From Homarus americanus (Eukaryota; Arthropoda; Malacostraca; Decapoda; Nephropidae), in NCBI RefSeq assembly GCF_018991925.1, contig NW_024735410.1, positions 19,239-83,238 of the forward strand: 64,000 nt of DNA. Reading direction: 5' to 3'. Below, piece after piece: positions 22,928-34,428 of this stretch (position 1 is its first letter; each line of letters begins with the position of its first letter). The position numbers and the translations under genes were made by a program. A model generated the notes under the pieces. The model saw nothing but the letters and a program-made list of their open reading frames with translations, searched no databases and was not told the origin of the DNA.

Positions 22928-23805
22928 TGTAATGATTGTTTGTCAGACCAAAGCTTACAGCCCAGAATTATGTCACATATAACAGCGAGTACACCACAGA
23001 CCTCGTGGTACCACCGCATTCCAGGTTGACACACCTCAGGTCGACCCAAGGGACTTGACCTGGCCCGCTAATGACGTGAGCCGGTGACCTACAACCGCAC
23101 CTAGCCAAGACACCTGGCCAGGACCACACCTGCACACAATTATCCAGATCAAACCAGTTTAGTGTTAATTGTTAGAGGTCAGAAGCCGGCTGGGCCGACC
23201 CCATATAAAGGCCCTACAGTCCCGTCCACGGGCATTCCTATTCCATTATCATTATCATTCTGGTTGCTGTCATCTCTCTCCCGTTCGGGTCGTCACTCGG
23301 TTCACTAAGCAGAGTCACGCACGTCTCCTCCCCAGGTCGGGAGGGAGACCTCCCGACCGGACCACGGCGTCGCCAGCTAAGCAGACTTTCCCATAGGAGG
23401 TAGCCCAGCCAGCACTCACTGGGCCTACGTCAGGGTACACGTGAGTCTTGTCAGAACGTCCTAGGGTGAGTTACCTACTGTGGGAAGTGTATTCATTCAG
23501 GTGTGTCCGAGAGTCAGTGTCAAGTAACGTAAAGCATAATGTGTTAGTACCCCGATATAATAGTGATATTAATGTGTCCATGTCATTGAGTGAAGTAATA
23601 AATAGTTGTATCAAGAGGTGTTTAACAAGTTGTCCCTTTAAGAAGTGATATATGTGTATTGACATACGAGATAAGATAAGCGTAGTGACGCTGTGCAAAT
23701 AACATCCAGGCCACGCTACCAAGTTTCCTATCTTTACATTCCTATACTGCCTACTCTCTTTTAATATATATCTTCTTCCTCTCTCTGTTTATTTGTGTCA
23801 TTACA
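22928..23805 (+). repeat. 3' LTR of the 4.2-kb element
   Basis: It matches the 5' LTR with essentially one substitution over the first ~810 bp (the tatataaag box is at 23203-23210 and the GAGA-looped stem at 23335-23358). It diverges in the last ~65 bp and ends tcattaca at 23805. Confidence 0.93.
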
Positions 23806-23927
23806 CCCTACCCATCATCACCCTACACATCATCACCCTACCCATCATCACCCTACCCATCATCACCCTACCCATCATCACCCTACCCATCATCACCCTA
23901 CCCATCATCACCCTACCCACCACCCCT
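23806..23927 (+). repeat. 15-bp minisatellite, right part
   Basis: About eight units identical in type to the array at 19265-19603. It is the other half of the insertion target. Confidence 0.95.
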
Positions 23928-24429
23928 CAATCATCCTCACATCGCATTCCAATTATCGATTTAACGCTTTGCAAACACATATAACATTACTCCATGAGAG
24001 AGATCTGGTGCCTGCAATTGCCAGAGCCGCTATGGATCCTTTGCAGTTGTTGCCTAAGTGGTGTGATAATATTTCTTCCTCTCTCGTGTTTTATGCGTGG
24101 TAATCATCCCTTTTAGGCAACAGATCCTCTTAGCTTGTGCAAATTAGGACACGGGGAAAATGTAAAAACTTTTCTTTAATGCTTTCAAACACAAACTTGC
24201 TCCTTTCACTATGTTTGATTATATGTTGTCAAGATTTCTTTTTTTAGCTGAAAATATTTGATATTGTGTTGATGTGGCGTAATTTAAGGATTATTTATTA
24301 TTCGTGAGTGTTTTGTTTTTAATGAGTGGCTTTGGGACAGACTTAACACAAGCATTATCACAATTAGTTCGCAATATTAAAAAAAAATATAGGTTCAGAT
24401 GTATGTACAGGGTGGTGAAATGCGTCTAG
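23928..24429. other. Spacer, nothing recognised
   Basis: AT-rich sequence between the minisatellite and the RTE-like LINE. No gene. Confidence 0.5.
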
Positions 24430-25480
24430 AGTGGCAGCATTAAGTTAGTGTTAAGGTGAAAGCACTGCTTGCTCCCTCTCGCTTTCAGCCGCCACCGCTG
24501 GCAAGCCCTCGTGGCGATCAGGGAAACAACTTGCATAAGTCTTCCCCTGCCAGTACACAGCCTCCTCACCATCAACACTCCTGCTGTGCCTCCTCGTGGC
24601 AACACATGGTAACTGGGTGCCTCGTGTGCCCATGCTAGATCAGCAGGGGATCTCGGAGTAGCAGTGGACCCCAGAGGGACGGCGCATAGGCCCACTGGCA
24701 TGTGGGCACGTCCTGGCGCCTACCAACCACTGCCCCTCTGCCTTGCGGATTAACCTTGGTAGGTAAAACGCTACGGGAGTAAACCCCGAACGAAAAATCT
24801 GCGGTGGAGACCCGCATCAGGCAGACATGCTTGCAGAGCTCCAACAAGACCCCAACGGCTGTGTAGGCGGTAAAGGTGACCACCATGGAAACCCAACAAC
24901 TACACAGGCGGACGAAGGCAATGCATGATGGACAGGCTACTAAGGCGAAACCCAACAAACTGGGCTATCGGCAGTCCATTGTGACTCTCCCTCTCCCCAG
25001 TCGTTGCAACACTTGCACCACTAGAACCAAGATTTGTGTTTGCAGCCTGCGCTCCTGCGTCACCACATAAATCAACTCACGCGCAGTAACATCCAGATCA
25101 TCATTCCTCCCATCATCATCAAAATCCCTATTACCCCAAAAGTCGCATGGAGACAGACAAGTGGCGACGAGGACAGGCAGAGATCACTGCCGGGAGTCTC
25201 TAGTCACAACTCTGCAAATGGGTGGCACAGATAAGATGGTCGTTTCTGCACGGAGATCTAGGTAGCAGTGCAATCTGGTCCTGTCTGTGCGACTGAGCAG
25301 CCCTTTCGGGGAGCCACTCTGCTCACCCCACATTGGGAGGGGGTTAGAAAAGGTGCCCTAAACATAGCCTGCCTAAAAACCCAACCTGACTAGGCAACCG
25401 CACCCAGTAAGGTCATCCTTATGCTGTCGAAAACACAACCAAAATCACAGATCCAAACAAAAACAATCAAACAACCTCTT

Positions 25481-25795
25481 ATGGTCGCTGCATGGAATGT
25501 CAGGACCCTTCTGGATACTGACACAAATGAGCGTCCTGAAAGAAGTACTGCCCCCTGCGGCAAAAGAGCTGGCTCGGTATAAGGTCGACATAGCAGCCAT
25601 CGGTGAGTCCCGGCTCCTAGATGAGGGCCAACTGAAAGAACGTGGGTCTGGCTACATCTTCTTCAGGAAGGGTAAGCCTGCTGTGGAGAGAAACCGCATT
25701 TATTGAATTGGCTTAGCCATCCAACAACGCATCCTACACAGGATAACTGAAATGCCTATTGTGATCAACAAGCGCCACATGACGCATCTCAAGCC
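25481..25795 (+). pseudogene. RTE-like endonuclease N-terminal fragment
   Basis: MVAAWNVRTLLD at 25481 is the expected first strand of the endonuclease fold. A frameshift near 25545-25560 moves the reading to another frame, where ELARYKVDIAAIGESRL, DEGQLKERGSGYIFF and GLAIQQRILHRI follow. The last is preceded by an in-frame TGA at about 25704. The Glu in the IGESRL motif corresponds to the metal-binding Glu of this family. The fragment ends at the internal deletion, before the catalytic His/Asp part. Confidence 0.75.
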
Positions 25796-26455
25796 TTTGG
25801 CAAACTCCAAAATCGTGTTTTCAGCTGTAGGGAGCTGAAATTATATACAAAAATGCACATATATCGAGCAGTGGTCCTACCCACACTGCTATATGGCAAT
25901 GAGACATGGGTCACTTACAGGAGGCACCTCAAGGCAATTGAAAACTTTCACCAACGTAGTCTACGTTCTATCCTCCGAGTTCGCTGGGAAGATAAGAGAA
26001 CAAATGCCAGTATTCTTGCTGACACCAACTGTAGGAGCATCGAGGCTACCATTATCCATGAACAACTACGCTGGACTGGCCATGTTACCTGCATGGACGG
26101 CAGTAGACTGCCAAAGCAGCTACTTTACAGTCACCTAACGAATAGTAAACGTAACGCCGACGGGCAATTTAAAAGGTATACAGATAGTCTAAAGACAAAC
26201 CTGAATTTGTGCCAAATCGACCCACTCACCTGGGAGTCGATTACTCCACATCGTAACGCTTGGAGGAACACCACACGAAAAGGTGTTAATACTTTCGATT
26301 TAGCCCGACTGCAAACCGAGGTAGAAAAGCGCCAACGCCGGAAATACGCTGCCACCGCCCCTCCTTCAGTAGATGGAGCCCTCCACATGTGTCACGAATG
26401 TGAACTAAGCTGCGGGTCCCGTATCGGTTTCTTTAGTCACCTCAAAACTCACTAA
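25796..26455 (+). pseudogene. RTE-like RT C-terminal region
   Basis: An open frame of about 220 codons. It starts downstream of the RT palm with KMHIYRAVVLPTLLYGNETW, continues with RSLRSILRVRWEDKR, RWTGHVTCMDGSRLPKQLL and WRNTTRKGVNTFDLARL, and ends in a C2H2-like finger (C-x2-C, then H-x4-H; CHECELSCGSRIGFFSHLKTH in the last 21 residues). These are hallmark C-terminal motifs of this LINE family. It lacks the catalytic Asp residues, so it has no polymerase activity. The frame is intact, which suggests the internal deletion may be recent. Confidence 0.85.
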
Positions 26456-26550
26456 CCTAGGTGGCATCCCTAATACCTCCTATCATTGTATCATAGCTGG
26501 ATGATCGTCATACTCGATTCTGAGTGACAGCAAAGTAGTAGTAGTGTGTG

Positions 26551-27880
26551 TGTATAAGATGGTGGACCTAGAATATAGCGGCCAGTTGGAAATCAAGAGA
26601 AAAAATATTGACTGTAGGACGAAATTGAAAAAAAAAGAAGTCTATAATGAAATTGAAAATTAGAAAAAAATGGTCACTAAATTATCGGCTTTTCGGTTAT
26701 CTTAGACGACAAAATAAAAGAGCAGCTTCATCAACAAGACAAAGGATCAGTCTCATCTGGCCAACCATCTTAGCCGGTCTCTCTACGCTATCACATCCGT
26801 CTACTAAGTAAATACCTTTAATAGTCTCTAACGTGGTAACTGGCCTCAAACACCGTGATGGATTGGAAGAATTAGTCATTTCATCCGCAGCAGTTTCCAG
26901 CGTAGGTCGTAGTGATGGCGGGGCTCTTACCGTCAAGCACGAGGCTAATGGACTCAAGAGCCTTCTTCCCCCACGCTCTCCTCCTACGACGATGACGATG
27001 ATGATGACTACTGACGATGACGGAGACGGCAAGAGAGAAAGAGAGTGGCGGCGACAGGAGGACGTTCACCCCCTGGCAGCTTCCACCTTGTTTTTATCAC
27101 TCTCTGGTAAGTCACTTCATTAAGGCTGCCTCGTGCGCACCTCACTCACTCACTCACTACTCGCCTCCACACCCCTCCCCCTCCACAACTCACTCACGTT
27201 GATGAAGTCTTCTTGCTGCTGAAACAGTTGAACTCATTTGCTTTTATTTACATGCAGGGGAAAAAACTTTTCCTCATATAAAAGTAAAAGAAAACTCTCT
27301 CGGGGAAAAAGAATAAATGAATATAAGCAAAATGGTAAATAGAAACGACTTAATATATTTCTTTTCTTCATAATATTGTGTCTAGATAACTCTATAAAAT
27401 TACTGCTTTATCAGTTCACTATTCCCACTTCTTCTGGCAGAATTACTAAGAATATGTTCCCTCTCTATTTCCCCACCAAACAGCAACCATTTTCCCTGAC
27501 TTAAGTGAGTTACCGAACTCTACTTACCTGGTTTTTTCTCCCCTGCCCGGGTGCTTGCTGTATTATTTTCCCCCTGGCCAGTAGGATAAATTCTGGGCAA
27601 GTAGGAGAAAAATGGTTTTCTTTTATAGCAAAAGGCAGACTGAGATAAATGCGGGCACGGCTACACTTTAACCCAGATTCCTTTATATCTTGACTGAGCA
27701 ATTTGTGCGCCATCGCTGCTGCAATATCGTAAAGTTTTTTACTTCCTAAATTTTGCCACCAATTGCAAGGCTGGTTGAGGCTCAAGTCAGTAAAAAATTA
27801 GGAAGATAACTCGGCGGTGTAGGGGGGCCTTCATGGTCACACTGACGGTGTTGGTGGCAACTGGAACATACATGATGAGA
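26551..27880. other. Spacer, locally CpG-rich
   Basis: About 26850-27110 is CpG-richer than its surroundings, with a gatgacg-rich patch and a consensus-like splice donor (ctg|gtaagt, about 27107). I could not find an ATG frame or partner exon that would make this a gene. The remainder is AT-rich spacer. Confidence 0.4.
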
Positions 27881-28018
27881 AGTGAGGGAGGGAGAGTCTG
27901 CCAGGAGGGTGAAGTGAGGGAGGGAGAGTCTGCCAGGAGGGTGAAGTGAGGGAGGGAGAGTCTGCCAGGAGGGTGAAGTGAGGGAGGGAGAGTCTGCCAG
28001 GAGTGTGAAGTGAGGGAG
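27881..28018 (+). repeat. 32-bp minisatellite
   Basis: About 4.3 nearly identical 32-bp units (gtgagggagggagagtctgc followed by caggagggtgaa). Confidence 0.95.
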
Positions 28019-28937
28019 GCAGAGTCCTCCACCTACCTACCTGCCTTAACCTGCCAAGAACCGTAGTTGATGTCTGAACCTATACAGCCAAGTCGATGGT
28101 AATGAATGCTGATCACCCTTATTCATTATCTACTGAGTTATTCATTGACCACTATGTACTGGGTAACTTGTATAACAGTAGGCATATGTCCCAACCACTT
28201 TCTATTCCAATTTTCCTTTCATTAACTCTCTCTCTTTATCTCTCTCTCTGCCCCAGTTCGTTAACCCACAACATCTCGTTTTTGTTTTTTTTGTACTTGG
28301 CAGATGATAACCTTTGTCCCTCCCCTCCTCACTCAGTATCTCTCTGATGGTACACAGGTCTTCTTCCCCTCTTCTCCCTGCTATCTCTCTCTATGTCTGA
28401 TCCTTCCTTCTTTTTCATGTTTCAAGTTCCTCGCCAGTTCTCCCACTTCTCACCCTATTCCCACTGTCAATCATTAGTCGATTTTCCTGTATCCTCCGCC
28501 TTTCCTCCAACCATTTCCTTCTTTCTGTCTATTATTCTTTCCTTCACAATCATCGTTCTCTTCTCTTTTTATTTTATTTTATGTTTTGCTTTTTGCTGGC
28601 CGTATTTTTATTTGATGATAAAGGATTGGCTGCCATGTGATCATTGGTAATGCAAAATAAACTTTAAACTATTGAATACGATGCCTGCCCCCCCCCCCTT
28701 CCCCGCTCCCCCTGAGTAAAATATATAGCCCAGGGTGAAATTTAACCCCTTATAATATATTAATCCCTTGAGTACTATATTTTTGAGCCTGTGAATACGT
28801 TAACAGAGTACAGTTCCTTGAGTGACGTTATACCCAGGTGTCAAAACTAAGGTACTCGATGGTTCAGGGGAGATTTAACTTAATATATGCTATGCCTAAT
28901 GATGAATGTGTGTGTGCGCGCGTGTGTGTGTGCGCGC

Positions 28938-28975
<38 letters not shown>

Positions 28976-29539
28976 TGTAGAAAACTTACTTTTCAAGTAA
29001 CTTGGGAAATTATTATGTTAGGTTTCATCAGATCTTTACAAGGCGTCAACATATTTTCCCCAAAGTTATCATCGCTTGACCGTTCTATCCTAAACAAGAC
29101 TGTCCTGCACGCCCTTCTAGCACTAATACTATTCTTACCTTTATAGTAGAGTTACTGAAGGTCGATTATCTGAGCTATACACCCAGCTGCAGTTTCTAAC
29201 TCCCAACAAGAACTGCACAAACTCTTTGGCAAAGCACAGTGCGATATCGTCTCAAGCTGATTGTGAGAAAGTGGCGACCAACTTTTACGGAACATAAACT
29301 CCTTGTATTCTCACGGGCCGTCGGGAAGGTCTCTAAGACATCAATAAAAGAAGAACAAAATATTCATGTGTCCAGTGTATAAACCTGCTGAGAGGAGTTC
29401 CCTAAATACTTTCGTTATTGAAGCACAAACCAGTATATAAATAACAGATGCTCACGGTATTTGGGACCCACTAACCAGCTTTAGAAACTTGTTTGTCTTT
29501 TTTCCCGTTGCAGCCACAAATTCCCTCCCTTTAGTTTTA
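28019..29539. other. Spacer with CT-rich and GT/GC tracts
   Basis: Pyrimidine-rich sequence spans about 28200-28560. A (GT)n with alternating gcgcgc lies at 28907-28974. Loosely repeated ccttgagtac-like phrases occur at 28735-28870. No gene. Confidence 0.5.
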
Positions 29540-29761
29540 CATCCATGTGTTGGGTGTAAGTGTTCGTTCCTGCAGCAACTAAATATACTGGACTTCTCTC
29601 TCCATATAAGCCGTTATATGGGGTTACACATTTAAAGAACTCTCGATACAACAGACTTTCATCTCTATATAGTTCGTTAGATAGAGGTTTCATAACCTAA
29701 CAGACCCTCGATATAAAGGACTTTCCTCTACAATTAGTCAGTTATAAAATAGGTTTCACTG
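29540..29761 (-). mobile_element. pogo/Tigger-like DNA transposon end
   Basis: Read on the minus strand, the terminus is cagtgaaacct next to TA (29762-29763). It is followed by about four diverged copies of a phrase like (c)tcgatataaaggacttt and gttatatagaggtttca. Terminal cagtgaaacctcgatataac-type repeats with TA duplication are typical of pogo/Tigger elements. The other terminus was not found, so this is one end only. Confidence 0.4.
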
Positions 29762-29763
29762 TA

Positions 29764-32728
29764 TATGGTAAAAAATTCATGATATATTTTCATTTACACG
29801 GATGGCCATAAAGGGATTATATTCCTTTAGAAGCAGGTAGGCGTTTACCAATGCACTGGTCAATTAGCGGACATGTACACAAATACAGTATGACCACAGA
29901 GTAAAAAGTAGCGATTACAAAATTCTACATACAGGGATTTATGCTTCAGACCAGTGTATATTGTAGAGCTTATAGATCTGTAAAAGAAGTAAGCTTAAAA
30001 TAGAGGATTATTTTTTTTTTCATTCTAGTGTGTTTGACGTACTCGGCTAACGACGTTGAGCCTTGTCCGTTTTCTGTGGTTCCATTAGTGTGTTAGTACA
30101 AGCTGCACACAATGTAAACACTCAGTGATTCAAAGTCAATACAGATGGGAAGGTTTAGCTGTTTTTTGTTTTTTGTTTTTCATTTGGGTTTTTGTTTTCG
30201 TTGCGTTATTTCTATTGTAGTTTTTTTTATCTGCATTTGCATTTAGAATTCAGTCAATAGATTTACTTTGGTGCTTTCAAATCAATGTTAAAATGGGTAC
30301 AGTAAATACCTGAAACGTTTGATGTTAAAGATAAGGATTAATGAATGAAGTCCTTCCCAATTACACCAGTTCTCTCCACACTAAATTGAAAACATGACTA
30401 TCCAAATTTGTTTCACCTTTTTTTGTGTTTTCTACATTTGTCATAACTTGTTTTGTCCACAACACAAAACTAACATTTAAACATAAATCTTACATAACAA
30501 TTATATAATAAATTTTTGTATGGGACTGTCAGGTGAAACATTATAACAATATATATGCTAAGTAAATTATTATAATGAGGACTTAAATTACAGCAGTAGA
30601 AAGTTACCACATGGTTGCTCAAGTCTCTTCTTTAAGTTATATAAATCTGTGTTGTTGTTTTTTTACCTTCTTTGCCATATTATTTATATTTATATTTACA
30701 CACTTCAATGTCCGTACGTTAACCTTCAGACTTCCTGTATGCGTAAAATCAGAATATACTGTATAGTAAGATTTTAAATATTATAACGTAATGTGTTGGT
30801 TAAATTGGAGGAATTTTCAACCTCTGGGCAAGAACTTATCTAAGTCCAGCCAGTAAGATGGATAGATGAAGTTTAGAGCCACCAAATGGACGGAGAAAAC
30901 TTAAAACTGAGAAATATGAAAACATTGATATAGGGAAGAAACCTTTATCCACTTAAGACGTGTGTGTGTAGGATGAATAACAGCACCAAGGTTTGGACAA
31001 ACAACATTATATTGATTTGTTAACATTTCGACAATATCTCGACATATTATGATTGCTGAGAGTTTCAATACATTAAACCATTGTATGATCTATTGTGTGA
31101 TTTACTAAAGACACGTGTAGCGGCGCCAGTGTCCCTGTGTGAAGAAGCTTCCTGGTGTGTGATAATCTTGAATTACACAAATTTTCTCGTATACGTTTTA
31201 TTTTTAAAGCCTTTTCACGACAGGGGGTAAAGGAACTATTTGAGGCAACTGTACATTTATATCAGGAAATACCACGGTGTTGACCTTTGGTGTGTTTGAC
31301 CTTATGACTGTGACCTTTCTTCAGGTAGGCACCAGGCACGGTCATTTACTCTCACGTCTAGGAAGGTGCAGACGAGAAGTAAAACAAACTACTACTTGAC
31401 CTCCTGGGGCGATATTTTAGTCTTGATAACAGAGGGAATGTAAATTACGGACAAAATACAGCAACATTTCTTATTGGAGAGTCATTTGCTTCGTGTGAGA
31501 AATTGGCATTGGAACTTATAGCTTCCCAGAAAGAGAAGTTTGTTGAGTTATGGCGCCGTGACTCAGCGACTAAAACAAACATAATGTATTGCTTGTATGA
31601 AGTTGCTGAACAATTTACGATGGAGGGAAAGTTATATTGCACAGACACACAACCCGAGATCAACTAACAAATATTTACCTCAGCAACTCTGGATATTTTT
31701 TTTTTCCGGAAAGGATTTAATACAAGTTTGTTAAGTTTATTAAAATATTCGCTACATGTCGACTGGTATTTTTTGCCACACGTATAACTAACAGGACCAC
31801 ATCGCCGGTACCGATTTTATATCCACTGTGTTTTTGTTTAACTTGTGTTGTTATTAACATATTTTACATATCAACACAGTAAGTTTGTGATTATTTTTAT
31901 ATTTACCTACTGAACGTTCCTGTATATATACTAAACATAAGACACAGGTGAATAATAATATATAACATCACACCGACTGTACTGTACATCAGCAAGAAGA
32001 AATTAGGTAGTGGTAAAGCTCAATGAATAATCCAATAACATAAAATCCTTTTACTGCCACCCGGATCCTGAAATCATAGTCTGCTTTGAGCCTCTGGAAG
32101 CCCGAATTAGCAGTTTCCGTGCAGCCTGTGAAAAGTGCTCGAGCGGTGATGCTAATTTCTAGTATAAGCGAGTTTTTTTTCTTTAAATATCTGCCATATT
32201 TCGAAAAATCTTCCCCGTTTACATAATTTCAAAATAATTTTTTCACTGAAGGATAACTTTCATTTAAGGTCAAGGTTGAAGCTGTTTAAATGAAACATGT
32301 CGTAGTTGGCGTTATCAAATTTGACAAAACTAACGCTGGGTAACTATTATATGAAGTTTCGATAATTTAAACTATCATCAGAGTTTTTCTTGGTTGCTGA
32401 ACAAGTGTACATCTCTTGTCAGCGTTTCATTATTTTCTTACATTGGTTTTATCTCATTGAACCTCATTGGTTCTCGTTAAAATATAGAAATATAGATTAT
32501 TTATTCAAACCCTTATTTTCGTATAGTATCCCCACAAAGAAGCAAGATTCAGAAGCATCTCGACTGAGTTCAAAACACTGGTGCAGCTCATAAGGAACCT
32601 GAAGCTTGTAGATGGTGTTCTTTAGGTCAGGTGGGCCAACATATCTCTCTTTCAATCCATATTTCTTCCATTATTGACATAGCTGTTTTTTTATATATCT
32701 TTCTGAACTTTTAGTGCATATTTTCCCA

Positions 32729-32779
<51 letters not shown>

Positions 32780-33605
32780 GAATTGCTAAATGTTATAATC
32801 CCTTGAGGAGTTTGAGGGCGTTGTTGTATTGTGCTGTGCCGACAACACGAGGCCGCCATCCATCTTCCCTGACACCTCATCCACTCGCCTCACCTTTCAT
32901 ACGTCTCCCCACCTCCCCCTCGCTTGTACAACTACTCGATCACAGACACTTTATATTCTGCCACAACTAAAACCATTTACAAGATACTGAAATTTTTCTG
33001 CCTTGTATCCATTAACTTTCTTTACTATTTCTTCTACTGTGTGTCTCTACGTTCTGTCTGTACAAGGCTTTATAACGAGCATGATACCTTTGAGTCCTCG
33101 AGCATGATGATTCAACTCCCAGAGTATACAGAGGGTTAAAACATGGTATTTAAGGGAATAAATCATTATAATAAAAGGGCTTTCATCGTACTCATGAGTT
33201 AAATAAATCATACTCATTTAGCTAATACATTGTACTCTAAAGGATATACTCGTACTCAAGGGGTAAAGAAATATTGCTCAATTAACTAATACACTGTACT
33301 CAAGATGATATCGCTGTACTCTGTGGTTAACAAGATTCTGTTTCTTCTCATCTGTTGTCTCTGAGAGTCTTCCCACGCTTGGTCTTAACAGTTATGAGCG
33401 TACAGTAATGTGTGAAGCTGCTTTGTCCTTCCTTGCCTATCCTTACTCACATCAAGGGAGGCTTTGGATCACACGAGGAGCTGTCAGGGATAAGTACCAG
33501 GGTGTCTGTTTTGTTCATGTAGCAGGCATAACAGTGAGATCTGTGAGTATTAATGTGATAGTCTGCTGGGGTAGTGATAAACAGAAGTACAAATTGACAC
33601 TAGTG
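29764..33605. other. Long AT-rich spacer
   Basis: About 3.8 kb with no recognisable gene or element. It contains a (GT)n at 32731-32778 and loose repeats of gtactcaaggggtaaa-like phrases at about 33180-33330. Confidence 0.5.
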
Positions 33606-33810
33606 AAATCTGATAGCAGATAAAGGCATTTGACACTTGCTAAGGGTGATGGCAGATAGAGGCAGATGACAATTGTTGAGGTTTATGGCAGATAGAAGTA
33701 TATATGACACTTGTTGAGGGTGATGACAGAGGCAAATGACACTTGTTGAGGTTGGTGGCAGACAGAGGCAGATGACACTTGTTAAGGGTGATGGCAGATA
33801 GAGGCAGAAG
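33606..33810 (+). repeat. ~36-bp degenerate minisatellite
   Basis: About five units share tgacacttgttgagg and gatggcagatagaggcaga. Two units carry internal deletions. Confidence 0.8.
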
Positions 33811-33940
33811 CTTAACATGAGGGAGGGAGGGAGGGAGGGGAGGCAGTTGTGGGCGAGACACAGAAGGGCCGCGGACATTAAAGTACATTAGTATGCTGTA
33901 GCGAGTCTCTGAAGGGCTTTATATGTTATTGTTTCCCCGG

Positions 33941-34428
33941 CTGGTGGTGCAGTCTCCCTTATCACCAACACAACACGGCTGGTGGTGCAGTCTCCCTTAT
34001 CACCAACACAACACGGCTGGTGGTATAGCCTCCCTTATCACCAACACAACACCGCTGGTGGCACAGCCTCCCTTATCACCAACACAACACGGCTGGTGTA
34101 TAGCCTCCCTTATTACCAACACAATACGGCTGGTGGCACAGCCTCCCTTATCACCAACACAACACGGCTGGTGGTATAGCCTCCCTTATCACCAACGCAA
34201 CACGGCTGGTGGCACAGTCACCCTTATCACCAACACAACACGGATGGTAGTGCAGCCTCCCTTATCACCAACACAACACGGCTGGTGGCACAGCCTCCTT
34301 TATCACCAACACAACACGGCTGGTGGCACAGCCTCCCTTATCACCAACACAACATGGTTGGTGACACAGCCTCCCTTATCACCAACACAACACGGCTGGT
34401 AGCACAGTCTCCCTTATCACCAACAACA
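33941..34428 (+). repeat. 38-bp minisatellite, ~13 units
   Basis: Units share cccttatcaccaacacaac and acggctggtgg, with a variable cag(t/c)ct segment (gtgcag, gcacag or gtatag). Variant types are interspersed. The period of 38 is not a multiple of three, so the long open frame cycles through three peptides and is not a gene. Confidence 0.95.

Larger units (their letters stand above)
19604..23805 (+). mobile_element. Non-autonomous LTR retrotransposon (4.2 kb)
   Basis: Two direct LTRs (880 and 878 bp) start tgtaatga and end tcattaca, a perfect inverted terminus. They flank 2444 bp with no recognisable gag, protease, RT, RNase H or integrase. A 4-bp duplication ccct borders the element (19600-19603 and 23806-23809), and the 15-bp host minisatellite continues in phase on the far side. 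A primer-binding-site-like sequence (tggtggcagcgaacta) starts 1 nt after LTR1 and a purine-rich tract (ggcgggagg) abuts LTR2. It must have been mobilised in trans. Its size lies between TRIM and LARD classes, closest to a LARD with a short interior. Confidence 0.92.
24430..26550 (+). mobile_element. RTE-like LINE, internally deleted
   Basis: About 1 kb of GC-rich 5' UTR (ctttcggggagccactctg and similar) is followed by the start of an apurinic-type endonuclease (25481), a large internal deletion near 25795, and an intact-looking C-terminus ending at 26455 with a short 3' UTR. The protein resembles LINE ORFs often annotated as craniofacial development protein 2-like in invertebrate genomes. The catalytic RT core is absent. 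The same family occurs on the minus strand at 57620-59560, recognised by its conserved 3' UTR (cgagtatgacgatcatccag against cgagaatgacggtatccag, in opposite orientation here). The 5' end is estimated. Confidence 0.8.

Noticed and set aside
26851..27123. Possible host first exon with a splice donor (ctggtaagt)
   Set aside because: The frame lacks an ATG that would use the donor sensibly, no acceptor or partner exon was found, and gtaagt occurs by chance.
33923..34402. 159-codon frame with repeated PLSPTQHGW-type peptide
   Set aside because: A 38-bp repeat period cycles three frames. The start codon is TTG and there is no domain.
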